A DNA stretch of 64,000 bases. It comes from Phoenix dactylifera (lineage: Eukaryota > Streptophyta > Magnoliopsida > Arecales > Arecaceae). This document shows positions 24,652 through 34,605 of the stretch, piece by piece. The notes under the pieces are model-generated. The model ran no database searches, was not told where the DNA came from, and saw only the letters and a list, made by a program, of their open reading frames with translations. A program made the translations under genes and the position numbers. The stretch's first letter is position 1, and each line of letters begins with the position of its first letter. Location of the stretch: assembly GCF_009389715.1 (NCBI RefSeq), contig NC_052393.1, positions 2,170,001 to 2,234,000 on the forward strand. Direction: 5' to 3'.

Positions 24652-25111
24652 TTAATAACAAAAGTAACGGCGATCGATGCACGTTAGCCGGACTCCTGGC
24701 TATATTTGCGAGAACGCCGGGGAAGAAGTGGCCTCCCGCCCGCCTCCTCCTTCTTGGCCCCCCACACCTTCTCCTCCTCGTAATTTCCTCCCATTTTATT
24801 TTGTTTTTTTTAAAAAAAAATCCCCAATCTGTTTCTTGTCAATTGTTTCCTCGATTGGGATATTTCTTCCCACAGTCGATCCATTCGCCGCCGAAATTTT
24901 TCTTATTTTTCTGCGGATTTTTCTGCAATTAAGCGATCCATTTCCAGGATTCCTACCTGGGAAAAGGGGGAAAACCCGATTTTTTATCCCCATTTAATCG
25001 TTTTATGGGTCTGAGTGTCGAAGTTATCGAGGAAATTTAGCAGTCGGCTTTCACGGCTTGTGGTGGAGAAGAAAGGATCTGCTGCGCCGTGGGAGCTATA
25101 AAGCCGGCTAA
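24057..25111. promoter_or_regulatory. Spacer and 5' region of the small CaaX-protein gene
   Basis: The spacer includes the ARPC2B 3' UTR, a GC-rich patch at about 24290-24430, a TA microsatellite at 24610-24650 and a GC-rich leader before the ATG at 25112. TATA-like GCTATAAAGCC lies at about 25095-25105, very close to the start codon, so the true transcription start is unclear. Confidence 0.4.
24610..24650. repeat. TA dinucleotide microsatellite
   Basis: About 20 uninterrupted TA units in the spacer between ARPC2B and the small gene. Confidence 0.9.
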
Positions 25112-26788
25112 ATGGGGAAGTCCTCTGCTGCTGAGGGGCCTGTGGATGGAGTAAATAGGAGGGAAGAGGAGGAAGACGAGAGGAGATCCCTTTTGCCGCC
25201 GGCTGCCAAGGGAGGAATCGCCGGAAAGAGGAAAAGGTCTGCGAGGAGGAAAGTCCAGTGGAATGATTGCAACGGGAATAAGCTTGTCGAAATCTTGGAA
25301 TTCCATCCCAGGTTAGTCCTCATTCCCGACCATCAATGTAATATTTTGTTTCGTGATATATATGAAAAATTACCTAATTATATCTTCGGAGATTGCTTTT
25401 CTAATTGCGCGAATAATTATCAGCTGCTAGGTAAGGGATCCATTGAAAAATTGTTTTTTTTTTTTTTTAATTGTACGAGTAGCTCAGACTAAGGACAAAA
25501 AATCATAGAAGTTTCATGAGAAATTGGTAGATGATCCATTATTGTTTACAGCAATCTGCTAGTTTATCTCACTTGTAATTATCAAAGTGCAACTATAAGA
25601 AGCATGGTTAAGTTCCAACCAGTGTCAGATCATGATAAGTGAAATACATAAAGCATAGTGTATTAATGAAAGTTGCCTGAAAATTTAGAGTTTGAGTTTG
25701 AGCTTTTGAGAATCTTGGTCATGATGCCTAAAAATGTTGAAACAATGCAAAACACCAATGTGTCTGACCATGATTTCGTATCTTTGACAAAAATTTGGAA
25801 GCATCCATAACTGTAACAATAACCATCCGCCCTTTTCTCGACTGTTTGGGGCCGGCTTTATAGATCTTCATTCGGCAAGTATACCGATTTGGATCTAGAC
25901 ACCGAGTTGAATTGAATTAAATAGAAAATTAGAAACCTAAAATTGTGCTTTTTATTATTTTTAATAATTCAACAATGGGATTGAGTAACTCTAGCCTGCA
26001 AGAATTTATTTAACAAGGTGAAAAAATACATATTTTCTAAATTTTGGCCTGTAATGTGGGAAGTCATGATATAGGTTGGTTTTGCAACAGCAAACTAGAT
26101 GCTGGTGACATTGAAATCGTTTCAAGACCGCTAATTTCAGGTTTAACAGGGATTAAATGAGGCCACTATATTCAGGGTTGCTCTTAGGAAAGATCTTAAA
26201 ATCAAGAAGGGAAATCAGATAATGGAAGATTCAATAAGCTTTTCTCGGAAAATGAAAAACAATGCAGAGAATGAATTGAAATCTATTCCTGAAAACCTTT
26301 TTATAATTGAGAGAATAAATAGGATTGAAGCTTAAATTTGTTGAATACACTGTTTTGGTCTTAGATACGATCAAAAAATTCAGGTATCTAGATAAGGATG
26401 CAATGATTTGTCAGGTTTGCAAATGCCCATTTATGTAATAGTGTATTAGGTAATGCCCTGGCTATCACATCCCTCTCCTTGGAGGATGTCCCGGATTCAA
26501 GTCTTGGGTGGTGCAGCTCCAAGTATTTGGACCTCGATAATTTATCTTGGTAGATCTTCCCTCGCAATTTCTCAAAAAATATGCATTGGATCTTGACCTG
26601 CCAAGGATTGAAAGGAACTACCAAAAAGGAAGTTTACCTTTTTAATGTTCTTACCTTATTTCATAGAATTAATGGTCATCCGTTCTTGATATTCTTCTCA
26701 TCCATCATATATCTTTGTTGGTATTTACAGTGATTCGAGTGACTCGGAGGATGAGTATTTGGATTTTTGTATATGTGCGGTAATGTAA
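25112..26788 (+). CDS. Small conserved plant protein with C-terminal CaaX-like box (85 aa)
   Basis: Two exons, 25112-25311 and 26731-26788, join in phase 2. The 85-residue product has a charged N-terminal third (REEEEDERRS), a basic stretch (GKRKRSARRKVQ), the core WNDCNGNKLVEILEF, and an acidic segment (SDSSDSEDEYLDF) leading to CICAVM at the C-terminus. The last four residues, CAVM, fit a CaaX box; a terminal Met favours farnesyltransferase, and the Cys two residues upstream could be palmitoylated. This points to membrane attachment, by inference. I recall similar uncharacterised Arabidopsis proteins (perhaps At2g33390 and At1g04000) but cannot confirm it. Short length and split coding make it easy to miss; the exact splice phase and motif-rich ends support it. 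Function unknown. Confidence 0.75.
26435..26581 (+). repeat. Possible decayed SINE in the small-gene intron
   Basis: A B-box-like GGATTCAAGTC (26493-26503) lies about 40 bases after GGTAATGCCCTGG, and a short A-run ends the segment near 26571-26581. The spacing is tRNA-SINE-like, but there is no target duplication. Confidence 0.35.
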
Positions 26789-28173
26789 ATCTCTTGCACA
26801 AAGTTTCAGTTTCGGCCATGGCTTCAGAAATGGCAGAAAATAATAACAGGCTGCCGTGTTCGAAGTTGCTGTTGCCTCTTGGGGGCTGATTTTCTGACAT
26901 GAACCACCACTACTATCACTTTTGTTGAGATGACATTTTTTTCATTCACGTTAACAGGATTAAAAGCTTTTTAAGGTGGTTTGATCTGACTAATAGGTGT
27001 TACAGGCAGCATTTGGGAACAACCATACATTCGTGCTGGTTTTCAGACTGATCACATAGGGAGAAAATTTTTTATTTACTCTCTGTAAGATTATAAATTA
27101 CTCAAAATTTGCTGCAGCCCTTTTTTTTCAAATCTTATTCCAACTATATGACAATAACATGTTGCATCTTTCATGGCAGCACATGTTCTTTCTGTGCTTG
27201 ATATAATTCTGATTTATTTTATTTGTTCTTTATGCCTATGTCCTTTGTAAACTAAATGATGTTTCAATGATTTTGTCTAATCTAACGGTGAACGAAATTG
27301 GTTGGATTACCGAACCTGTTCAATCCTAGCCAAAGTTTCATTCTGAACCTATAACATGTGATTGCTATTATTCCACAAATATCAGGATGTGCTTCTTGTA
27401 GGGCAGGGCAAAGAGAAAATGTCAGATGAAGGGTTTGCCTTGTTAACTTTTATGATGATTCAGGGGAAATTTTAGTCATGTTTTAAACTTCTTCATTGCT
27501 AAGGAATTGTGAAGGTTTGGATATCGCTCTGATTATATTGGAACTATTCTTGGAAGAGGATTAAGTGCATGCTTTTAATTGTTGCTACTTGTCGATTTTC
27601 CTGATACATAGGACTTGGAAATTCAAACATCTAGAAAAAGGACTGTTGTCTTTTTTTTTTTTTTATGTTTACTGAAATGAATGTATCATATAGTATGGAT
27701 ATGGATATAATCAAAAAATAAAAAAATAATAAATTTCAGAATGCACTAGGCAACTCTTTCTTTCCAACCAAAAAAGTATTTCGGAGGGGATGTCCTTTTT
27801 TTTTTTTAATGCATGAGAGTACTGAAAGAAAAAGGAGTTATCAAGGAACATTTTGTTTATTTTTTAATAAAAATAGAGACATATATGGATCTAGGTTGCA
27901 GCATAAAACTCTCGGTCTCATCTCCACAACCAGGCGCTGTAATGATTCATGGTCGCACACCTAAGCTGGCCACATTTTGTGGGTTCCAGCTATGTACGAT
28001 TGATATCACGAGTGTTTGCTGCCTGAATCCACCACAAGGAGAGAACACCTAATAAAATTCGTAGCATGTTAAATTACTGAAAGTTAGTTCCCTCTTTTAA
28101 GTTTGTGTGATTGCGTCAGCCATTACAACCAGCCATTAATTTTCTAATCAATGCATGAACTTCAAATGTTGTC
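26789..28173. other. 3' UTR and spacer with no recognised gene
   Basis: AT-rich, with several T- and A-runs. The open frames are short and unremarkable. Confidence 0.5.
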
Positions 28174-28380
28174 AACTCGCCATGAGCCATGTTTCCTAGC
28201 TCGCTGGAATCTGGTTAAATTTTCAGCATTTTTAAATTCTTAGCACAGTTAAGATTCAAAACTCGCCATGAGCCATGTTTCCTAGCTCGCTGGAATCTGG
28301 TTAAATTTTCAGCATATTTAAATTCTTAGCACAGTTAAGATTCAAAACTCGCCATGAGCCATGTTTCAGCATATTTTCAG
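28174..28380. repeat. 86-bp tandem repeat, about 2.4 copies
   Basis: The unit beginning AACTCGCCATGAGCCATG starts at 28174, 28260 and 28346, giving a period of 86 bases. The first two units are almost identical, and the third is truncated at the CAGCATATTTTCAG segment. It probably arose by recent local duplication. Confidence 0.85.
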
Positions 28381-28635
28381 CTGCACGCATGTGCAGATCC
28401 ATCGCTCCTTCCATTACAAAGAGAGTTTTGAAGTTATAATTTATTACAATTGGGTTAAATTACATTCCACATAAGTTATATATAAAAAGTTAAGAGTTAT
28501 TTCAATTTTGACATCATCATACATGACCCGAATCCAGCTTAATTTGACATGACCTAAACTTGAAATCAAGATATGAGTTTGGATAGGATTAAGGCATACA
28601 TGCAAACATATATCGCCACGGGAGACTTAGAACCA

Positions 28636-29115
28636 CCAACCCTCAGAGGCGGCAATTCAAATGATCTGCTTTACGTAGATTCAGGTTTGATATAAATAGA
28701 TTTAAATCATAAATAGGTCATTATGTCTAGATTTGTCTCTTAAACGAATTGAGTTCAGATTTAGAATTTTGGCCCCTTTAATAATTAGATCAAATTATTT
28801 AATAATTTAAAACCTGCTTAATCTATTTTTATTCTATTTAATCCAACTCGTTTAACATGTTTAATTTCTTTATATCTATGTAATCCGTAAAAATCCACTT
28901 AACTTGTTTAACCCATATAACCTTACTCGACATGTTTAATAAACGAGTTATATAGATTGAGTCTTGTTACCTGTTTAATAAATATATGAGCTCGGATTTG
29001 AATCTTTGACTTACCTGAATCTTTGACCTGCATAATAAACGGGCCGGCTTCAGGTTTGCAAAATTTCGATTTGATCTTTATCCGATCCGACCAGATTGCC
29101 ACCCCTACCAACCAT
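28636..29115. mobile_element. Non-autonomous hAT element (older copy)
   Basis: The element spans 28644-29107. Its right end, TTGCCACCCCTA, is a perfect copy of the TAGGGGTGGCAA inverted terminus of the element at 30569. The left end, CAGAGGCGGCAA, has three changes. Flanking 8-mers are CCAACCCT (28636-28643) and CCAACCAT (29108-29115), a 7/8 target duplication typical of hAT elements. The interior is AT-rich with degenerate TGTTTAATAAAC-type words also found in the younger copy. No transposase frame is present. Confidence 0.75.
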
Positions 29116-30127
29116 GTTGCTACTCACCACCCAAAATCATCCCATATGGCTATCTGCAAAATCAAAGACAGGTGCGGCGAGGCATATGACTACACATGAA
29201 AATAGAAGATGACTTAAAAATGCTATACACCAATGACATATAAAAAATTTATTATACATATAGATTGCCTTGCCTCAAAATAAATACTGACTCCTATATC
29301 TCAAACAGATTTTGAGAAGTAGCTTAGATCATGTGGTCCCTTATCCAACCTGAAAATGTCGTGTTGGGTATTGACAATATACAGTTAGTTGGTGCAATTT
29401 ATTCAGGTTCTAACATGTGCTCCCGACCGGGATGATCAAATCCTCCTCAACGGGTGGTTTTTATATTTGCACCAAATGGGCCCCGTGGTTCTACAGGGCA
29501 CTCCACCACCACTTCCTCTATTCTCGCTGCCGCTCCCAGCCTCCCACCACCATGCCTCCATCGTCACCGAGCCCATCACATGTAAGTTTATCGAGCGATC
29601 TCTGGTGCGGATATCAGACCGTCTGTTATGTGGGCCACGGTCGTTGCAGGAAGACAGTCCAATCACTTTCGTTGTGGTTGGATTGATTTATTTTATTTTA
29701 TTTTATTTTATTTTATGTTGATTGAACTTATTTGCATATTGTCATTTAGGGGTCTTTATGAGATTGTTATCTTTGTAGGGGTCTTTTTATTATTTTGTGA
29801 CCCTATATATATGGATCAATGTACTTGTTTAGGATTATTGAATGATTGAATGAAAATAGCCTCATTTTCTCTAAAGGCAAATGAGACAACTTGTTCCAGA
29901 AATATTAATTGCTTCCAAAAGACAATTTGTTCCATTAAAAATTACTAAAATAGCATCATGTCACCATGGGCAGAGTAGGCACAAAAGCAATCATGGTGGT
30001 ATGCACTGAACCTTGCCATTTCATTTTTATTCTTTCTTAATGGGCAAAGTAGGAAATGGAAAAAAGATGGGAGTTTTACTTTTATTTTTAATTTCTCTCT
30101 CCATTTAATATAATATTGGAATGATAT
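29116..30127. other. Spacer with no recognised gene
   Basis: AT-rich, with a short CCACCACC-rich patch near 29500-29560 and a TTTTA repeat near 29690-29715. No supported gene. Confidence 0.5.
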
Positions 30128-30350
30128 ATTACATTAAATGAAGATTCCACTTTATTTCTTGGAAAAAATATAGTGAAGATAGTTAGAGACTAATTAATAT
30201 TCCTTAACCAGGCGATGGTTAGCGGGATCCATTACATTAAATGAAGATTCCACTTTATTTCTTGGAAAAAATACAGTGAAAGTAGTTAGAGACTAATTAA
30301 TATTCCTTAACTATCGCCCCGGGGCCCGGGGGCGATGGTTAGCGGGATCC
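30128..30350. repeat. 103-bp direct duplication with a GC palindrome in the second copy
   Basis: ATTACATTAAATGAAGATTCC begins at 30128 and again at 30231, each followed by about 75 nearly identical bases and both ending GGCGATGGTTAGCGGGATCC. The second copy has 17 extra bases that turn the segment 30308-30341 into a 34-bp inverted repeat (15 of 17 pairs match) centred on CGGGGCCCGG. Confidence 0.85.
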
Positions 30351-30560
30351 TTCTCTAAAACTCTAGTGTGAAGCTACGGTCAGAGCCAGGTAAGAAGCCT
30401 GGTTCTTCTTCTCCTTCTTCTTCTCTTTTTTTTCATCCTTTCCTCTCCTTCCTGCAATTGTCCTGCATCAATCTCCCTACACATTCCCTACCTAGCTTCC
30501 ATGAGCAGCAGCACTTTGCTACACCCATTCACCCCCTCACCAACGTGTTGATGTTGGGGG

Positions 30561-31218
30561 CTTACATGTAGGGGTGGCAAAATATGGCCCGACCCGCCAA
30601 CCCGACCCGTGTTCGACCCGCCATAAACAGGTTTGGGTTTGGCCTAAACAGATTCGGGTCGTAAACAGGTCGACCCGTTTAACCTGTTTATTAATTGGGT
30701 CGGATACGGGTTTTAGATGTCTGACCCGTTTAAACCGTTTAACCCATTTAACTATTGGACAGGTTAAACAGGTCTAAACAGGTTAAACGGGTTAAACAGG
30801 TTAAACGGGTTAAACGGGTCTAAACAGGTCTAAACAGGTTAAACGGGTCTAAACAGGTCTAAACAGGTCGGGTTGGGCAGGTTAAACAGGTTGGGTTGGA
30901 CAGATTAAACAGGTCTAAACAGGTTAAACGGGTCAGGTTGGGCAAACAGGTTAAACAGGTCGGGTCGGGTTGGGTAAACAGGTTACCTGTTTATTAAACA
31001 GGTTAAACGGGTCGGGTCGGGTTACCTGTTTAATAAACAGGTCAGGTTCAGGTTTGCAATTCCTGACCCGTTTAATAAACAGGTCGGGTTCAGATTTATA
31101 GTTTTCTGACCCGACCTGTATTTGACCCGACCTGTTATATCCGTGGTACAGATATTCTACTTATGTAAAGTAGAATTTTTATGCCTGACCCGACCCGATT
31201 GCCACCCCTACTTACATG
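30561..31218. mobile_element. Non-autonomous hAT element filled with AAACAGGT repeats
   Basis: The element spans 30569-31210 (642 bp) with perfect 12-bp terminal inverted repeats TAGGGGTGGCAA and TTGCCACCCCTA. It is flanked by an exact 8-bp target duplication, CTTACATG (30561-30568 and 31211-31218). Both are diagnostic of the hAT superfamily. The interior (about 30600-31120) is made of short words such as GGTTAAACAGG, GGTCTAAACAGG, GGGTCGGGT and TGACCCG in both orientations. There is no transposase, so it would need one supplied in trans. The intact duplication and termini suggest a relatively young insertion. Confidence 0.9.
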
Positions 31219-32016
31219 AGTCGGCTAAGTCTCTCAAGTCATCCTGTGAAAGTGGTTTTGTTGGTTTCTCTACTGATAGAACATTTTTGGTTATACAACC
31301 GTGTTTATACTTGTGGCTACAGTAGCCTTTACGCTTTGTCGGCACGAAATATGAATTGGAGGAAGGTTGAATGAAGGAGAGGATGGATGGATCTTCCGTC
31401 CATCCTTCTGTGTCTAATGAAACATGAAAAGATAAAAAGGAATAATTTCTTTGTTTGGAGTAGAAGGAATGAAAGGGATGGTGACAGAACTGTAGTACGG
31501 GCGAGAAGGACTTACGTGGCGCTCCAAGACTGTTATCTTTTGATTTTTTTTGGATGTATTCATATCCGTCATATATGATATTTATTTAAAAAATAAAAAT
31601 TTGCAGTACAATCCTATATAACAACTAGCCGGTTTGCTTTTACCAATCCCATAAGCTTGCAAGCAGGCAGTTTCTACAATCATGCTACAAACTATAATCT
31701 CTATCAAGTTGTTGTTACCCAGCTTAACATGGACAGATGCACAATACCTGATGCTGGTTTACCATATTCTTGGCAGCTTGCATTGTGGCAACCGTCGGCT
31801 ATATTGTATATGCTGATTTCATGAACAATTTGGGGCACTGCATTGTGGAAAATTACGCACCAAGGGTTTTAGTAGGAAGAATTATGTTGTATGAATATAA
31901 TACACCCACACTAGCTCGTGTGATGTAAAACATGAGCATTTTAATTTTTTAATCATTCAGATTCATCGAGATTATTTTGAAGGTTTTGTCCAATGTTATC
32001 CGAACCTACGCCCTTA
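31219..32016. other. Spacer left of the Tekay-like element
   Basis: AT-rich sequence with no recognised gene or element ends. Confidence 0.5.
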
Positions 32017-32229
32017 TCTCCTGTGAGGGCCCACATTTTATTGGGCTTGGGACACCAGCCCGACCCATGAGAAAAGGGGAGGGAGACTCCCGAGTGGGTC
32101 TTCTCCCTCCCCTGTTTCCATCTATTCCTCCTCCCCAAATCCAACGGAAGGAAAAAAAAAAAAAAAAAAAAGAAAAGAAAAAGGGGATCAAATCCTACCT
32201 AAAGTGAGCCTATTTCTTGCCTATAAAGG

Positions 32230-32747
32230 GACTAGAAGGGCAAGACATACCATACAAATCACGGCTTCGGCTGCTGCTCCCCTTCCCTAGGAAAGTGACT
32301 GACGGCAAAAAAGCCAGGTTTTTGTGAAATGTTCCGTTTCCGAAGTCAAGTGATGAGTCCCCTATTTCACTTACGAAGCAACCGGGCTCGCCTCAACAAG
32401 AAACCCACTTTTGTTGTCAGGGCGTTTCAGGAATAGAAGTTGTTGATGTAGTTGCTTGATTTTTCATCGAGATTGGGATTAGGCTGGCGATGGGCTTTGG
32501 GGGAACTCATGGCATTCTTCTTTTTACCAGTGGATTATCATTCCCTACTAACCCAACAATCAAAGAAAGTCTCCCAAAACATAGTTGACAAGCAATCCAA
32601 TCCAAGACTGCATAGTCCATTTCACTTATGAGATCGAGCGACCCGCGGCATCGCTCATCGAGGCTCCATCGGCTTATCAAAAGAAATATTCCACCAAAAA
32701 GTTTGATTTTAGTTCAAAATGATCAATATGTAGAATCAGAACAAGTT
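32230..32747 (+). other. Organelle-derived insertion with plastid rpoC2 fragment, inside the 5' LTR only
   Basis: Where the 3' LTR has seven bases (AACCCTT) between CTATAAAGG and CCCCTCTTCC, this LTR has about 518 unrelated bases. The last 69 bases (32679-32747) translate to KRNIPPKSLILVQNDQYVES then EQV, which I recognise as a stretch of the plastid RNA polymerase beta'' subunit (rpoC2), with no changes that break the frame. The preceding 450 bases are unlike nuclear repeats here and look mitochondrial in style; I cannot place them. A rpoC2 piece joined to such sequence fits a mitochondrial segment that carried plastid DNA. The junctions show target loss and short shared bases, as in end-joining. 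Confidence 0.75.
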
Positions 32748-33675
32748 CCCCTCTTCCTTGGCTTCAATCGTGAGAGCCCTTCCATAGGAGGATTGACTGC
32801 CAAGCATTCCGTGAGAGGAGATCGGAGTATTCGCTGCCAATCTCGCCGGAGGAACTCGCCGGACGCAAGGTAAGCACCGTCTTCTCCTTCTTCTTTGTCT
32901 TTGGGCCATTATTTCTTAGGGAATACGGCCGGTAAGCCGCCGGATTGATGGAGAAACCGAACCTATGTTCGGTCTTCTTCCTCCTTCCATTCGGCCGGCC
33001 GTCGCTGGGCCGCCGGCACCACCACGGGCCGACGACCATGGGGCGCTGCCGGCCATGGGCTGCCCGGTGCCAAGCACCGTCTCCCTTTCCGTCGGGAAGA
33101 AGGAAGAAGAGAGAAAGAGAAAGGGAGTTTTCTTCCCCTTTCTCTTATTAATCTTCTCTCTCTTCTCTCAAAGCTTTCCCACTTCATGTTTTCTCTCTCT
33201 ACACTTGGATCCAGGAAGATCATTGCTTTGAGGACTCTAGATAGTCCTGGGATGCTAGATTTTAGAGTATTGTTTAGAGGATCAAATAGGGGTCCTGGAT
33301 TGTTATATATCTTTGACAAATTTTAATTATGACTTGGTTCTGTAGGGAAAAAAATCTGTTGGACGAGAGGACGCTAAGCGGGATCCTGCACATCCCGGTT
33401 CATAGATCGCCATGAGGGCGGGTGATTAGTTTGTCTGAGTTTTCAATAAAAAGTAAGGATCCTTGTACGCCAATCCTGCATGATATAATATTTTTATACT
33501 TAGATATGTATGATATGCTATGATCCAGACAAATCAAAAATAGTTTTATATTAAATTATATTTTGATCGTGTTGGCTTGTGATTGGTAGTATGATGGATG
33601 CATGCATGTGTATAACTTATACCTGCATAATTGAATTTATGGATGTGGTGGTATGGACTAACCATGTTATATTGA

Positions 33676-33985
33676 TTGCCCTATCACGGGCCGGAAACGT
33701 GACCATGGTTAGTCTAGGCCGGAAATAAAGTGGAAAAAGGGAATGGATGTTGTTTGTGAATTGATTAAATGAACAGGGATTTTAGGCTTATCTCGTTATT
33801 ATTGATTGCCCCATCACAGGCTGGAAATGTGATATTATCGATTGCCCCGTCACAGGCTGGAAATGTGATACCATCGATTGCCCCGTCACAGGCTGGAAAT
33901 GTGATACCATCGATTGCTCCGTCACAGGCCGAAAATGTGATACTATCGATTGCTCTGTCACGGGCCGGAAACGTGACCGGGATGT
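33676..33985 (+). repeat. 36-bp minisatellite in the 5' LTR
   Basis: Units of the form ATTGCCCCGTCACAGGCTGG followed by AAATGTGATACCATCG repeat head to tail about five times from 33800, with a diverged unit at 33676. The period is 36 bases, a multiple of three, so frames stay open on both strands. These are not genes. Confidence 0.85.
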
Positions 33986-34593
33986 AGCCCAAAGTCGGAA
34001 AGATAATTGATCCGGATCAAGTTAATATAGCATGGAAAGAAAAAGCATTGAAAACATTAATGAAGATTTATGAGCTATCGTATGCTATATCATTCTTGCG
34101 TGGTTGGACTTTCATTGATATTTGACGTACATACTTATATTGATTATTTGAGCCTTTTGATAGCCGGTTTATGATTTCATGAAATGTGCATCGATTTGTC
34201 GTGGCTTTCAAATTCATATTATTATTGTGTTGGTATGGATGTGTAGGGATTCTTACTGGGCTGTAAAGCTCACCCCCTTTTCTTCTTTTTCTTTACCAGA
34301 GTTGCAGGATGCATAGTTTTGGATGGGATGGGCGCAGAGTGCGAGCACCAGAGTCATTAGTTAGTTAGTTGTTTATCCTTCTTTGATGTCGATGAACATT
34401 TGAAGAGCTCGTAATTGAACTAATTTATTTATTTGGACATGTCGGATTTGTCTATTTGAATTTCTAAATTAGTTGTGGATTTATTGGAATTTTTGTTAAT
34501 CATAGGCCTTGCATGATCTTTAGGGCACTGCTCTAGGGCTCATGCGGCCGGTCGCGTACCGGACCCGGGTGCTGGGTTCGGAGCGTGACAGAG

Positions 34594-34605
34594 TGGTATC
34601 AGAGC
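34594..34605 (+). promoter_or_regulatory. Primer-binding site (initiator tRNA-Met) of the Tekay-like element
   Basis: TGGTATCAGAGC is the classic complement of the plant initiator tRNA-Met 3' end. It lies three bases past the CA end of the 5' LTR, which fixes LTR orientation and boundary. Confidence 0.92.

Larger units (their letters stand above)
32022..34590 (+). repeat. 5' LTR of the Tekay-like element (with organellar insertion)
   Basis: The LTR is 2,569 bp, against 2,052 bp for its partner. The excess is a roughly 518-bp foreign segment just after the TATA-like CTATAAAGG (32221-32229). The rest aligns almost base for base with 36886-38937, including a 36-bp minisatellite. Confidence 0.95.

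Noticed and set aside
30569-31210. Telomere-like repeat array suggested by TTTAAAC and GGGT words
   Set aside because: The words are not the plant telomere unit TTTAGGG, and the segment has exact hAT termini and target duplication.
32963-33319. 118-residue minus-strand frame repeated at 37310-37666
   Set aside because: It lies in both LTR copies of the Tekay-like element and has no domain; it is a chance frame in the LTR leader.
33765-33992. CRISPR-like appearance of regular 36-bp units in both LTRs (also 38112-38339)
   Set aside because: Units abut without spacers and sit inside plant LTRs; this is a minisatellite, not a CRISPR array, and the open frames in it are not genes.
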